Below are positions 39,157 through 49,640 of a stretch of 64,000 nucleotides of DNA, in pieces. The translations under genes and the position numbers were made by a program. The DNA comes from Lachnospiraceae bacterium (lineage in GTDB: Bacteria > Bacillota > Clostridia > Lachnospirales > Lachnospiraceae). Location of the stretch: the NCBI GenBank assembly GCA_029071325.1, contig JAIEAP010000043.1, positions 1-64,000 on the forward strand, written 5' to 3'. The notes under the pieces were generated by a model. The model did not search any database. It saw nothing but the letters and a program-made list of their open reading frames with translations, and was not told the origin of the DNA. Numbering within the stretch: the first letter of the stretch is position 1; each line of letters begins with the position of its first letter.

Positions 39157-41925
39157 CTATGCCTCCTTTTCATACATCTGTATCTGCTTCACCTTCTTGA
39201 TGGCAGTTGTAACCAAATTATAATCGAAGCCCATAAACGGCATATACAGCATCTGACGCAGAGTCAGTGCCAGATTCTCCTTATCGCCGCTGGCAATCAT
39301 GCCTACCGCCACCGGTGTATACTTCTCAAGGATCGCCATTGCCTTGGAACTTGTAGATAATTCCTCCAGAGTACTGTCCTCATAAAATGGTCTGGTGTAA
39401 TCGTGTTCCAGAGCCAGCTCCAATTCATGGACACCTGCTTCCAGTTCTTTCGCCTCACCGGAATCATAGGGAATTTCTATCCGTGCAGTACAGTTAAAGG
39501 GTACTTCCACCTTCATCCATACGGTTCCGTCCTTCCGAAGCTTATATTCAATGGCGTACCTGCCGCTGACGGAATTGTAGCTGCACTTCACCCTGGGAAG
39601 ACGATAATAGAACTTCGGTGCAAACTTCACTTTCTTAAATCCAGGTTCCATGGGCTTGATTCCTGCTGCCTCACGGTATAAAAACTCTACAACAGAGCCG
39701 TAGGAATAATGGTTCAAGCTGTTCATATTCGTGCCGCTGATCCTGCCGTCATCCAGCACCGAATTCCACCGTTCCCATATCGTGGTGGCGCCGAGATTCA
39801 CACAGCGCAGCCATCCCGGGAATCCCTCATAGAACAGAATGCGGTAAGCCATATCCTCCATGCCGTTTTCACTTAATACCTGACACATCAGAGGCGCGCC
39901 TACAAAACCGCACTTGATACGGTAACAGTCCTTCTCCAGCCGCTTTTTCAGTCCTTCGATCACCCTGTCCTTGTCTACATAGACTCCAAACCGAAGACAG
40001 ATGATATAGGCTGCCTGCGTATCCACGGCGAGCCGTCCGCTCACTGTAAAATACTCATTTAAGATCGCCTGGTAAATCTGGGAAGCCAGCTTGGAATACG
40101 CCTTACTGTCCCGCGACTTACCCAGGATTTCTGCCGCCTGCGCCACCTTCCTGGCCGATGCATAATAGTAGACGCTGGCCACGAAGAAATCATCGGTTCC
40201 TCCCTTGAAGCTCTGCTCAGTCACTCCGTCCATTGCCAGCCAGTCTCCGAAATGCATGCCGAAATCAAACAGATGATGGTCTCCATTCTCCTTGGAACGG
40301 CTGGTAATATTGTCGACCCAGTCACGCATCATGGGATAATACTCTTCCAGCTTATCCTTATCTCCGTAAATCTCATACAGCGTCATGGGAATAAAGGTTG
40401 CAGCATCTCCCCATACGCTGGCTCCACCCGGATTATTGGTAAAGTTTGGAATATAATTTGGTACGGATCCATTCCACTTCTTCTGCTCCAGCCTAAGATC
40501 CTGCAGGAACTTGTCAAAGAATGCGCGGGTATCCATATTTAAAGATGCCGTAGGCGCAAATACCTGCGCGTCCCCGGTCCATCCCAGCCGCTCGTCACGC
40601 TGAGGGCAATCCGTAGGCATATCGATAAAGTTGGACTTCTGTCCCCACAGTGCATTTAAGAACAGGCGGTTAATTTTCTGATCAGAGGTTACAAGACTGC
40701 CGGTAATATCCAGCTGGGAATATATCACCTTCCCTTTGAACATATCTTTAGACAGCTTACCGATCCATCCGCTGACCTTCACATACCGGAATCCATAGGA
40801 TGTAAAATAGGGACGTACCGTCTCCTTCTCGCCTCTGGACACATATTCATACCGCGCTTTGGCAGTGCGGTAATTCTGGTTATAAAAACAGTCTTCCTGT
40901 AATATCTCTCCGAAATCCAGGGTAATTCTGGTACCGGCTTTAAAATTTGCTTCAAACTCCACAAATCCAGCAAAGTTCTGTCCGAAATCCAACACCAGTT
41001 CTCCCTTGGGGGTATGCAGGATCTCCTGTACCGTAAGTTCCTCCATCACTGTCAGCGGCAGACTGTCTCGCTCCCGCAATACCTCTCTGCTCTGCTCAGA
41101 CAGTTCCACCCCTTTCCATGGATTCTCTGTATCCAGCCACATGAGACGGTTTAAAATCTCGCCGTCATACATATCGCTGGCCTCCACATCAGAGCCGCGG
41201 TATTTCCAGCTCTTATCTGTGGCGATCACCGTTTCTTTTCCGTTGGGATGTATCAGATGAAGCTCTGCGATCACCTGGAACTTATTGCCCCAGACCGCCT
41301 CATGTCCTTCATAACCGATGCGGCCTTTATACCAGCCGTTGCCGCAGATAATGGATATGGTATTCTCCTGCTCCAGCAGTTCTGTCACATCATAGGTCTG
41401 ATACTGGATTTTCTGATGATAGTCACTGGTAAAGGGTGCAAGGAATTCATCTCCCGCTTTATTTCCGTTGATATATGCTTCATACACGCCCAGACCACAC
41501 ACATACAGCCTCGCGCTTACCACCTCCTGCTCTACCGTAAAATCCCTGGCGAATTCCGGATGGAAGGTATCCTCTGCGGCCGTCGTGACAAATTCTGCCT
41601 GCCAGCGCTCTTTCATTTTGCCTGTCTCAAAGTACGCCACTTCACTCTTTGCCCGCTCATGTCCGTCCCCGGTTACTTCCACCTGATAGTAATAACGGGT
41701 TCTTGGGGTAAGTTTTAGATCCAGCAGTTCCCCTGTACTGTTTAAGTCCGCCCCCTCTATGACCAGCAGCGGCTCTGACAAATCTTCCTTGGTGCTGACC
41801 ACAATTTTGGCGTCTGTCTGGCGTTTGCTCTCTGCCTCCGTCACCTTCCAGGAACATTTCACTGTCCCAAAGGAAAATCCCATGGGATTATGCATGCCAT
41901 TAATCTTTGTCTCTGAAATCTTCAT
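39157..41925 (-). CDS. GH78 alpha-L-rhamnosidase (intracellular)
   Basis: LDFGQNFAGFVEF, DMPTDCPQRDERLGWTGDAQVF, GATTIWERWNS; no signal peptide. Confidence 0.93.
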   Translation of the reverse strand: MKISETKINGMHNPMGFSFGTVKCSWKVTEAESKRQTDAKIVVSTKEDLSEPLLVIEGADLNSTGELLDLKLTPRTRYYYQVEVTGDGHERAKSEVAYFETGKMKERWQAEFVTTAAEDTFHPEFARDFTVEQEVVSARLYVCGLGVYEAYINGNKAGDEFLAPFTSDYHQKIQYQTYDVTELLEQENTISIICGNGWYKGRIGYEGHEAVWGNKFQVIAELHLIHPNGKETVIATDKSWKYRGSDVEASDMYDGEILNRLMWLDTENPWKGVELSEQSREVLRERDSLPLTVMEELTVQEILHTPKGELVLDFGQNFAGFVEFEANFKAGTRITLDFGEILQEDCFYNQNYRTAKARYEYVSRGEKETVRPYFTSYGFRYVKVSGWIGKLSKDMFKGKVIYSQLDITGSLVTSDQKINRLFLNALWGQKSNFIDMPTDCPQRDERLGWTGDAQVFAPTASLNMDTRAFFDKFLQDLRLEQKKWNGSVPNYIPNFTNNPGGASVWGDAATFIPMTLYEIYGDKDKLEEYYPMMRDWVDNITSRSKENGDHHLFDFGMHFGDWLAMDGVTEQSFKGGTDDFFVASVYYYASARKVAQAAEILGKSRDSKAYSKLASQIYQAILNEYFTVSGRLAVDTQAAYIICLRFGVYVDKDRVIEGLKKRLEKDCYRIKCGFVGAPLMCQVLSENGMEDMAYRILFYEGFPGWLRCVNLGATTIWERWNSVLDDGRISGTNMNSLNHYSYGSVVEFLYREAAGIKPMEPGFKKVKFAPKFYYRLPRVKCSYNSVSGRYAIEYKLRKDGTVWMKVEVPFNCTARIEIPYDSGEAKELEAGVHELELALEHDYTRPFYEDSTLEELSTSSKAMAILEKYTPVAVGMIASGDKENLALTLRQMLYMPFMGFDYNLVTTAIKKVKQIQMYEKEA

Positions 41926-41941
41926 AATGAAAAACCTCCGT

Positions 41942-43846
41942 TCATTGTATCATCCTTTTTGTCCGTTTATCTTTATACATCCTCTCATCCGCCAGTTCCA
42001 TGATCTCATTGAGATCTTCGATCTGTCTTGCCTGATAAGTAGTGTATCCGATACTTGCCTCCATATGAAATACACATTTTAATGCCTTGTTCCTCGCTGC
42101 TATATCCTCCCGTATTTGAGATATCTGTTGTTCCACAGCTTCGCTTCCGGGACTCCTTCCAAATACCACGAATTCATCACCGCCGTATCGCATCAGAAGC
42201 TGATCTTCCCCCACATGCCTGCGCAGCGCATTGGCAATCTCCCGGATATAGATATCTCCCTGATTGTGACCAAAGGTGTCATTAACATATTTTAGCCGGT
42301 CAATATCCGTAAACATAACAAATACCTCTGCGTCATCTTCCTTCATCTGCTCCAGCATTGGTTCTGCATAATGATAGAAGCCCGCCCGGTTATATAAATG
42401 CGTCAGCATATCATATACCCACATGCTGTTAAGCTCCTTCACCGTCTCCTGCAGCAACACCTGCTTACGGATATTCTCAAGCCCGATTCCAATGTTCATG
42501 ACCCAGGAATAAAACAATTCGCTCCGCAGCGGGAACTCACTGTTACAGGATACACAATAACCATAGCACAGCTTCTGGTAGAACACAGGTGCCACTACAA
42601 ATATATCGCTTTTCATCCCGTTCCTGCATGCGGGCGGGATGATATCCTGTCTATTGATATTGCCGTACTCTTTAAACTCCCCCTCCTCGTATGCCAGCAC
42701 CACCTTCACCTCATCCGTGTATGTCATACTTGGCTCTGCCTGCTTGATCTTGCCGTCCAGATTCTTCTCTTTCCATCGGAAGATCTCATCATAACTGCCC
42801 AGACACAGATAAAAACACTGCATATCCGTCATCTCAACATATTTCTTAAGGGCTTCCGCCAGTTCATCCGGGGTACTCACACTGGCAAAATCACTGCTCA
42901 TATTCTTAATCGCATCCACAGACTGCTGCAGGATATAAGTCTTTGACACATATGTCCTGCGCAGTTCATCCACATCCAGCGGTACCGTTTCCTGACAGCC
43001 GCAGGAATTGCCCACCGCCATGCTGGTGGATACGATTCTTTTCTGATACTGTTCCATAGAATCCGCATGCATCAGAATATCCACAGCCTCAAACCCCAGA
43101 CGGAACTGATTACGGTTCACTGTGGTGATGGGGGGCAGATTACAATATGCCAGTTCATCTCCGTCAAAGCCAGTTACTATAATGTCCTCCGGCACACGAT
43201 ACCCCATAAGCTCAAGCTGGCTGCATACTCCGATCGCCATACTGTCATTGGCACATATGATCGCCTCCGGCACAATGCCCCGTTCCCGGATATAATAGAC
43301 GGCTGCCCTGCGGCCGCTCTCCAGCGCGTAATCACCGCAAAATATATCCTCCTTATCATATGGCAGAGCTGCTTCACGCATGGTATCCTCATAAGCGCGC
43401 AGCCGCTCTGTTCCCTCCTTGTTGTTCACGCGTCCGGTCACATAACAGACTTTACGCTTCTGATGGTCCTTAACCACATGTTCCACTATCATCCGCATGG
43501 ATTGATAATCTGAGATTCCCACATAATGCATGCCTTCCACTTCCTCGTCAATGCACACTGCCGGGACACCGCTCTCCCTGACTTTCTGTATGACATAATC
43601 AGCGATACCGGAATACTGGATGGTATTCTTCACCACGATAATTCCATCATACAATTTATAATCAGGCATTTCCATGATATGAAAAGCACCCTGTTTTTCC
43701 ACATTTACTTCATTGTAATTGATAAAGCATGTAAAAACAAATATCTTAATATCATGCGCTTTTGCCTGCTCCATAATACCTTCCAGGATCTTTCTCTGAT
43801 TATCAAAGCTAATGGCACACATCAGTACCGCAATCTGTTTTTTCAT
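41942..43846 (-). CDS. LacI/PBP1-fold sensor domain + GGDEF diguanylate cyclase
   Basis: N-terminal LacI-type ligand-binding fold without HTH (IICANDSMAIGVCSQLELMGYRVPEDIIVTGFDG); C-terminal RYGGDEFVVFG. Confidence 0.9.
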   Translation of the reverse strand: MKKQIAVLMCAISFDNQRKILEGIMEQAKAHDIKIFVFTCFINYNEVNVEKQGAFHIMEMPDYKLYDGIIVVKNTIQYSGIADYVIQKVRESGVPAVCIDEEVEGMHYVGISDYQSMRMIVEHVVKDHQKRKVCYVTGRVNNKEGTERLRAYEDTMREAALPYDKEDIFCGDYALESGRRAAVYYIRERGIVPEAIICANDSMAIGVCSQLELMGYRVPEDIIVTGFDGDELAYCNLPPITTVNRNQFRLGFEAVDILMHADSMEQYQKRIVSTSMAVGNSCGCQETVPLDVDELRRTYVSKTYILQQSVDAIKNMSSDFASVSTPDELAEALKKYVEMTDMQCFYLCLGSYDEIFRWKEKNLDGKIKQAEPSMTYTDEVKVVLAYEEGEFKEYGNINRQDIIPPACRNGMKSDIFVVAPVFYQKLCYGYCVSCNSEFPLRSELFYSWVMNIGIGLENIRKQVLLQETVKELNSMWVYDMLTHLYNRAGFYHYAEPMLEQMKEDDAEVFVMFTDIDRLKYVNDTFGHNQGDIYIREIANALRRHVGEDQLLMRYGGDEFVVFGRSPGSEAVEQQISQIREDIAARNKALKCVFHMEASIGYTTYQARQIEDLNEIMELADERMYKDKRTKRMIQ

Positions 43847-43858
43847 AAATATCCCTCA

Positions 43859-44521
43859 TTATTTGTAGATATGAGCCGCATGGCGTTTCAACTGTTCCAG
43901 ATCATCCAACACAGTAATCCCCGCCATATCTTCCATGGTATATTCCCCTTCGGGATGCAGCGCCGCAACGTGCATGCCCGTCTTCTTTGCGGCCCGGATT
44001 CCATAGGAGGTTCCCTCCACAATCAGGCATTCCTCTTTCTTTACCTGCAGATATCCGCATATATTGAGAAAAACCTCGGGATTGGGCTTAAGCTTTTTGT
44101 TGCTGTTTCCATCGCTGATCGTATCAAAATAACTATCCAATCCGAGGTTTTTAATTACAATTCCTGCATTCTTGCTGGAAGACGCAATCGCCAGAAGATA
44201 TCCCTCCTGCTTTAACTGCCGCAATTGCATCCGCAGTTTAGGATCTACATCCCGTTCTGTCATCGTGATCAGGCACGATTTGAAAATATCGTTCTTCTGT
44301 TCTGCCAAAACCTCCTTCTCCACACGGGACAGACTCCCTGGATACCCCTTCAGCAATTCATTCAGGCTATCCATCCTGGACATTCCGATGAAGTGTCTGT
44401 TCATCTCCTCTGTAAACGGAATGCCCAGTTCGTCTGCTATTTCTTTCCAAGCAAGATAATGATATTTTTCCGTATGACAGATCACTCCGTCCAGACCAAA
44501 AATAATTACCTTTACTCTCAT
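43859..44521 (-). CDS. HAD (beta-PGM-like) paralogue, predicted catalytically inactive
   Basis: Clear similarity to the 38526-39155 product; motif I is FGLDGV instead of FDLDGV. Confidence 0.85.
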   Translation of the reverse strand: MRVKVIIFGLDGVICHTEKYHYLAWKEIADELGIPFTEEMNRHFIGMSRMDSLNELLKGYPGSLSRVEKEVLAEQKNDIFKSCLITMTERDVDPKLRMQLRQLKQEGYLLAIASSSKNAGIVIKNLGLDSYFDTISDGNSNKKLKPNPEVFLNICGYLQVKKEECLIVEGTSYGIRAAKKTGMHVAALHPEGEYTMEDMAGITVLDDLEQLKRHAAHIYK

Positions 44522-44532
44522 GCTGCACCGCC

Positions 44533-46221
44533 TTAGTATGTAAGATATTCTTTGCCGCAGAACGGATCGATGGGGTTCACTCCCTTAAATGGCGACCGCC
44601 CCATAATTTTCTCTATGGTCTGATCCAGCACATAATCGCTGTTCGAATACCCGTTGATATAGGTCTTGATCATCGGAACATCCACCAGATGATACGGATT
44701 CGCAAGACTGATAAACATGACCGGTTTCTCTTCTACAAACCATGGAACATTGTTGCCGTTGCCCCAGAAGGTGTACCAATTGATACGGTTCGTCGTCTTA
44801 TTGGATGCATTCTCCACATTTCCCAGATAAATGACCAGATCATAGCTTGCGTTGAAGGTTCTGGTATCTGGCTTAAATGTCTCAAAATTCTCCTTCTCGT
44901 ACACCGTCACCGCAAATCCTTCTGCTTCCAGCTTTTCTTTAAAGTATGTAAGCACATGCTCATTGGATGGAAAATCCCCGAGGATTTCCAGAAGCACACG
45001 CTTATGACGCTCCGGTGAGATTGGAAGGAGCTGCTGGGTATCCTTCACCAGCGTGATCGCCTCATCTGCGCACTCCTGTGCCATAGCAATATGCTCCTGG
45101 CACTGCAGGATCTCTAACGCCTCCTGCGGCGGAACAAGGGTTCCAGCCTCGCGCTTCTTATGCAGTCCCAACGCCGCTTTCATGCCCAGGATTCTGTCCA
45201 GGGCCTCCTCCAGCCTCTCATCGGTAATAATCCCCTTCTCATAACCTGCCTTCATGAACTCATAATCTTCATGTAAGTCTTTATTGAACAGGAACATATC
45301 ACAGCCGCTTGCAATCGCCGTGGGCACTGCCAGCTCGCGCTTCATGGCGCAGCAGAATCCCACCATTGGTGTCGCATCCGTACAGATCAATCCATTGAAC
45401 CCTAATTTCTCACGAAGGAGATTCTGCAGAAGTTCTTTGGAGAGGGTTGCCGGAATCAGTCGTTCTTCCTTTTTACCAGAATAGAACTCCTGATAATCCG
45501 GCAATGCAATATGTCCAACCATTATACTTAAAGAACCATCATCTATCATGCCCTGATAGATTTTGCCGTAAGTGGCATCCCACTCTTTCCGGCTCATGGA
45601 ATTGACGCTGGTCAGGATATGCTGATCCACCTCGTCCATTCCGTCTCCCGGGAAATGCTTGACAGCAACTGCCATCTGCTCCTCGTCGGCGCCGCGCTTG
45701 AATTCCTTTGCCATGCGCAGCACTCGCTCCGGGTCATTTCCATATGTCCTGACATTGGTAATAGGATTTCTCCAATTATAATCGATATCAACCACCGGTG
45801 CAAACGCCCAGTTGCAGCCTACTGCTCCGCCTTCCGAACAACTGATCTTACCCAGACGGTACGCCTGCTCATCATTGTCTGTTGCCGCAATCTGCATCTG
45901 CTTGCCGAAATACGTTCCGTTTTCTGCAATTCCGTTGCCCCCCGCTTCCAGATTCGCCGCGATCAGCAGTGGAATCCGACTGTGTTCCTGCAGGTAGCGG
46001 TGGGTCTGCTGCATCTCGGAAGCCTCTCCGCAGCGGTACAGGATACCGCCAATGTGATGTGCCAGAATGAAATGATCCAGATAATCCGGCTCTGAGGAAT
46101 ATCCAATGGGACAGAATAATTGCCCTATTTTCTCGTCCAGTGTCATCTGCTTCTTCGTCTGTTCTACCCACTGAATATCCTCATCCTGCAAATAGAACGG
46201 AGCTGCTTTCAAGTTTACCAT
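44533..46221 (-). CDS. GH3 family glycoside hydrolase (intracellular)
   Basis: MTLDEKIGQLFCPIG, VAVKHFPGDGMDEVDQH, LGFNGLICTDA. Confidence 0.9.
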   Translation of the reverse strand: MVNLKAAPFYLQDEDIQWVEQTKKQMTLDEKIGQLFCPIGYSSEPDYLDHFILAHHIGGILYRCGEASEMQQTHRYLQEHSRIPLLIAANLEAGGNGIAENGTYFGKQMQIAATDNDEQAYRLGKISCSEGGAVGCNWAFAPVVDIDYNWRNPITNVRTYGNDPERVLRMAKEFKRGADEEQMAVAVKHFPGDGMDEVDQHILTSVNSMSRKEWDATYGKIYQGMIDDGSLSIMVGHIALPDYQEFYSGKKEERLIPATLSKELLQNLLREKLGFNGLICTDATPMVGFCCAMKRELAVPTAIASGCDMFLFNKDLHEDYEFMKAGYEKGIITDERLEEALDRILGMKAALGLHKKREAGTLVPPQEALEILQCQEHIAMAQECADEAITLVKDTQQLLPISPERHKRVLLEILGDFPSNEHVLTYFKEKLEAEGFAVTVYEKENFETFKPDTRTFNASYDLVIYLGNVENASNKTTNRINWYTFWGNGNNVPWFVEEKPVMFISLANPYHLVDVPMIKTYINGYSNSDYVLDQTIEKIMGRSPFKGVNPIDPFCGKEYLTY

Positions 46222-46243
46222 GTCAAGACCTCCAACCATCTAT

Positions 46244-47227
46244 CTATTTAACTGCCGGTTTACGTTTGAAGAGACCGACAATTGAATGTTCGTTATTTAA
46301 GTAAATCAGGAATCCAACCAATACAAGCGCGCTTACCAGTGACTGCGCCTCGCTGGATAACCCGAGCCGTACAAATCCAAGCTGGATCGTAGCATATGTA
46401 GCTGCTCCCAGAACCATTCCAAGATACTGGTCACTGAATCTTCCCACAAATCCGCCGATGAACATAGGAAGGAATGCTACAAACATTGCTCCGATGGAGC
46501 CAAAATTCAGGGAAGACTGAATGGTACCTGTCAGGGATGCATTGATATAGCCCACCATACCCATCATAGCACCTGCAATCGCATAGCACGCGATGGCGTT
46601 CATCTTCTCTTTGATACCTGTGTCAACCGCAACCTTCTGCCCATCCTTTAAGGCTGCATAGTTGAATCCGAATTTCGTGTAATTCATTACGATGAACATG
46701 AAGCCAAATGCAATGACTGTCACGATCACCATATTGGGAATGCTTGAGGAAAACTGTGTCAGTGCCTTCTCTGTCGTAAAGCTGACACCGCTTCCTGCGA
46801 TAATAGAAGAAATCGATTCAAAAAGTAATGCTACACCCAGCGAAGTGATCAATGCCGGAAGCTTCAATAATACATATAACAGTCCGGAAACAGCCCCTAA
46901 CACAATTCCTGCTGCCAGGGTGATCACTAACATGGCTGCTGCCGGCAGATTGTACTGCAACGTGATCGTAGAACCTACAACAGATGCCAGCAGGGAAATC
47001 GATCCCAGTGAAAAATCAAATCTTCCGGAATTCAAATTGATCGAAAGAGCAAATGTTGTAAGAGTAACGGTTGCAATGGATCTACAGAAAATCAACACAT
47101 GATTGGATGTCTCAAAAAACGCAATTCCTTTTACTGCACACACGATGTAGAAAATAAGAATGGCGATCACGGGAATGATCAATGTCCCTACGATTCTTTT
47201 TACAAGATTGCTCTTATCTGTCTTCAT
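46244..47227 (-). CDS. Sugar ABC transporter permease (RbsC-like)
   Basis: Hydrophobic; NLNSGRFDFSLGSISLLASVVG. Confidence 0.88.
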   Translation of the reverse strand: MKTDKSNLVKRIVGTLIIPVIAILIFYIVCAVKGIAFFETSNHVLIFCRSIATVTLTTFALSINLNSGRFDFSLGSISLLASVVGSTITLQYNLPAAAMLVITLAAGIVLGAVSGLLYVLLKLPALITSLGVALLFESISSIIAGSGVSFTTEKALTQFSSSIPNMVIVTVIAFGFMFIVMNYTKFGFNYAALKDGQKVAVDTGIKEKMNAIACYAIAGAMMGMVGYINASLTGTIQSSLNFGSIGAMFVAFLPMFIGGFVGRFSDQYLGMVLGAATYATIQLGFVRLGLSSEAQSLVSALVLVGFLIYLNNEHSIVGLFKRKPAVK

Positions 47228-47250
47228 ACCTACTCATCCTTTTCTTATAG

Positions 47251-47275
47251 GGGCGCCCGCCTGATGCGGGCGCCC
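47251..47275 (-). promoter_or_regulatory. Intercistronic GC-rich hairpin 3' of the binding-protein gene
   Basis: GGGCGCCCGC-CTGAT-GCGGGCGCCC perfect 10-bp stem. Confidence 0.8.
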
Positions 47276-47288
47276 ACATGATTGACTG

Positions 47289-48599
47289 TTACTTTAATGC
47301 CTGAATCTCCTCGTAGGAATAAGCACCTACGAAAGCCTCAAATTCGTCGAATGATACTACATTCTCGCTGGTGGAAACGTACTTATCCAGAATATCCTTG
47401 GTGTACGCCGGAGACTCTACGCTTCCTGCCTCAAGGTATGTAGCACACTCATCTGCGCTTGTTGCTACCCAGTAGCCCTGGTTGATGGTAAATGCAGAGC
47501 CGTCAGCAGTTCTGATCGGAGCTCCGTTCAGTGCGTTCAATACAGCTACTACGATCGGTCCGTTGGACGGAGCGAACTTGCCAGCCATATAGTGAAGCTG
47601 ATTGTTGTCCATAGCGGTCTTGTAATCCTCTACAAAGGTGTCTACAGAAGCAATCTCTACTCCCTCCGGAGCCATTGCGCTGAAGAAATCAGAACCGTTA
47701 CCTACTGCAAGAACTGCCTGCACGCCAGGTGTATTCACCTTCTCTGCGATCTCACCGAACCATGCGTCATCCATGTTGTAGCCCTGTACATAAGAGATTG
47801 TGAACATATCGCCGCTCAGCTTGGAAGGATCTACGCCCATGCTGCTGTAGATAGCGCCGATGATGCCGTCCTGATCGGTCACACCGTCATAGGTGGTTGC
47901 TCCGCTCTCATCTGCTGCACACATTGCTGCCAGCATACCTGCTACACGATAGATGTGCATCTCAGTACCGTATGCTGCTGCACCACCAAAGATCAGGAAA
48001 TTGTTATCTCCTTTGCCGATGAAGTGCTCAGCCATAGCATATCCGGTATCGAACTCTTCCTGAAGGCTCGGTCCGATAGAACCAACATAGTACTCATAGC
48101 CTTTGTAGGTTTCGTACTGCTCGTCGGTCAACACACCGGTAGCTACTGCATAGTACAACTGTGCAGCGTCACAGGTCTCAATCTGACCCGGTCTGTCGAA
48201 GGAAGAAAAGCTAATAACTGCGTTGCAGCCCTGGGAGATAAAGTTCTCGATCGCACCGATCTCACCCTCTGCATCTGCCAATTCCTCAGAATAGATGAAC
48301 TCAATGTCGTACTGATTTGCAAGGTAATCCTCGTAATAAGCGCGGAAACCAACTGCCTCTGCCGTTGATGCATCGGATACCAACACGCCGATCTTTGCCG
48401 TCTTGTCAATACCATAGGTGTCCACATCAGCCGGAGCCGGCGTATCCTGTCCGCCACCGTTCTCAGTGTCGACAACATTGTTGCCGCCGTTATTCGGTTC
48501 CTTCTGATCATTGCCGCCACATCCAGTCAATGCTACTGCTGCCATCATGGTTACAGCCATTGCCATGGAAAGTAACTTTTTGAGTCTTTTCTTCATCAT
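47289..48599 (-). CDS. Sugar ABC transporter substrate-binding lipoprotein (DUF3798-like)
   Basis: Lipobox VALTGCGGN; GIDKTAKIGVLVSDASTAEAVGFRAYYEDYL. Confidence 0.85.
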   Translation of the reverse strand: MMKKRLKKLLSMAMAVTMMAAVALTGCGGNDQKEPNNGGNNVVDTENGGGQDTPAPADVDTYGIDKTAKIGVLVSDASTAEAVGFRAYYEDYLANQYDIEFIYSEELADAEGEIGAIENFISQGCNAVISFSSFDRPGQIETCDAAQLYYAVATGVLTDEQYETYKGYEYYVGSIGPSLQEEFDTGYAMAEHFIGKGDNNFLIFGGAAAYGTEMHIYRVAGMLAAMCAADESGATTYDGVTDQDGIIGAIYSSMGVDPSKLSGDMFTISYVQGYNMDDAWFGEIAEKVNTPGVQAVLAVGNGSDFFSAMAPEGVEIASVDTFVEDYKTAMDNNQLHYMAGKFAPSNGPIVVAVLNALNGAPIRTADGSAFTINQGYWVATSADECATYLEAGSVESPAYTKDILDKYVSTSENVVSFDEFEAFVGAYSYEEIQALK

Positions 48600-48630
48600 T
48601 TGAAAAACTCCCTCCTTTAAAAATTTTATA

Positions 48631-48651
48631 TTTAACCCTTCCGGGGTTAAA
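48631..48651 (-). promoter_or_regulatory. Intercistronic hairpin 5' of the permease gene (3' side of the SBP start region)
   Basis: TTTAACCC-TTCCG-GGGTTAAA perfect 8-bp stem between the upstream permease stop and the SBP start. Confidence 0.7.
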
Positions 48652-48679
48652 CCGTGTGAAATATAGTATTACATTCTCC

Positions 48680-49630
48680 CTACCGGGTCAGCATCGCTTT
48701 CCGTCCCTTCATACCTGACAGCGTAACTACTGCAAGGAAGAGGATGGATTTCACCAGCTGGCTGACGCCTGCCGTATAATTCAGAATTGTCATGATCTGG
48801 CTCAACAGTACCATACTGATAGAACCGATCAGAGCTGCACTGATCTTACTTCTCGCTCCTCCGGATGCCGGCATGCCGCCGAATACAATAGCGACGATAA
48901 CATCCAGACCTATACTGGAGGCGGTGCTGTTGGTGATGGTGGGTGCACGGACCACTGTCAGGAACGCTGCCAGCCCCACGCCGACGCCAGTGATAACAAA
49001 TGCAATAATGGACAGTGTCTTCACGGATATTCCGGTCAGCTTGGCGCACACCGGATTGCCGCCTAAGAACTTCTCCCTTCTTCCCAGTGCCGTGTAGTTA
49101 TAGAGGAACACACAGATCGCCACAAATATTACCAATACCACCAGTCGGAATGTAGAGTTATCCAATGCTCTGACTGCATCTCTGGGAATCGTAACCTTAG
49201 CTCCGCCGGTAGATGCGATCAGAATCTTCACCAGCGAACCCAGCACACTCAGCATGGCGATGGTCGTTACGAACACCGGAAGATTTAAGAATGCCGCCAG
49301 ACTGGAATCAATCAATTCGATCAGGACGCCTACGCCCACCATGGTAAGTAGCGTCAGAACAATGTTGCCTGTACGGTTATACACCATCGCTCCCGTGATG
49401 GCACTGACTGCCACTGCGGAACCCAGTGCGATATCGAATGCTCCTGTGGTGTAGATAAATACTGCACCGGTAGCAACCACTGCCGTGATCACAGTCTGGT
49501 TCAGAACCGTCTCAAACATATACAGGCTGAACCGGTCGCCCATCATGATCAGATACGCCGCCAGCAGCAAGAGCATGGCAACAATAGGTACAATCTCAAT
49601 TATTCTAGATTTTATATTCAGCTTCTTCAT
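48680..49630 (-). CDS. Sugar ABC transporter permease
   Basis: Hydrophobic; TGAFDIALGSAVAVSAITGAMVY. Confidence 0.88.
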   Translation of the reverse strand: MKKLNIKSRIIEIVPIVAMLLLLAAYLIMMGDRFSLYMFETVLNQTVITAVVATGAVFIYTTGAFDIALGSAVAVSAITGAMVYNRTGNIVLTLLTMVGVGVLIELIDSSLAAFLNLPVFVTTIAMLSVLGSLVKILIASTGGAKVTIPRDAVRALDNSTFRLVVLVIFVAICVFLYNYTALGRREKFLGGNPVCAKLTGISVKTLSIIAFVITGVGVGLAAFLTVVRAPTITNSTASSIGLDVIVAIVFGGMPASGGARSKISAALIGSISMVLLSQIMTILNYTAGVSQLVKSILFLAVVTLSGMKGRKAMLTR

Positions 49631-49640
49631 CTTCGTCCTC

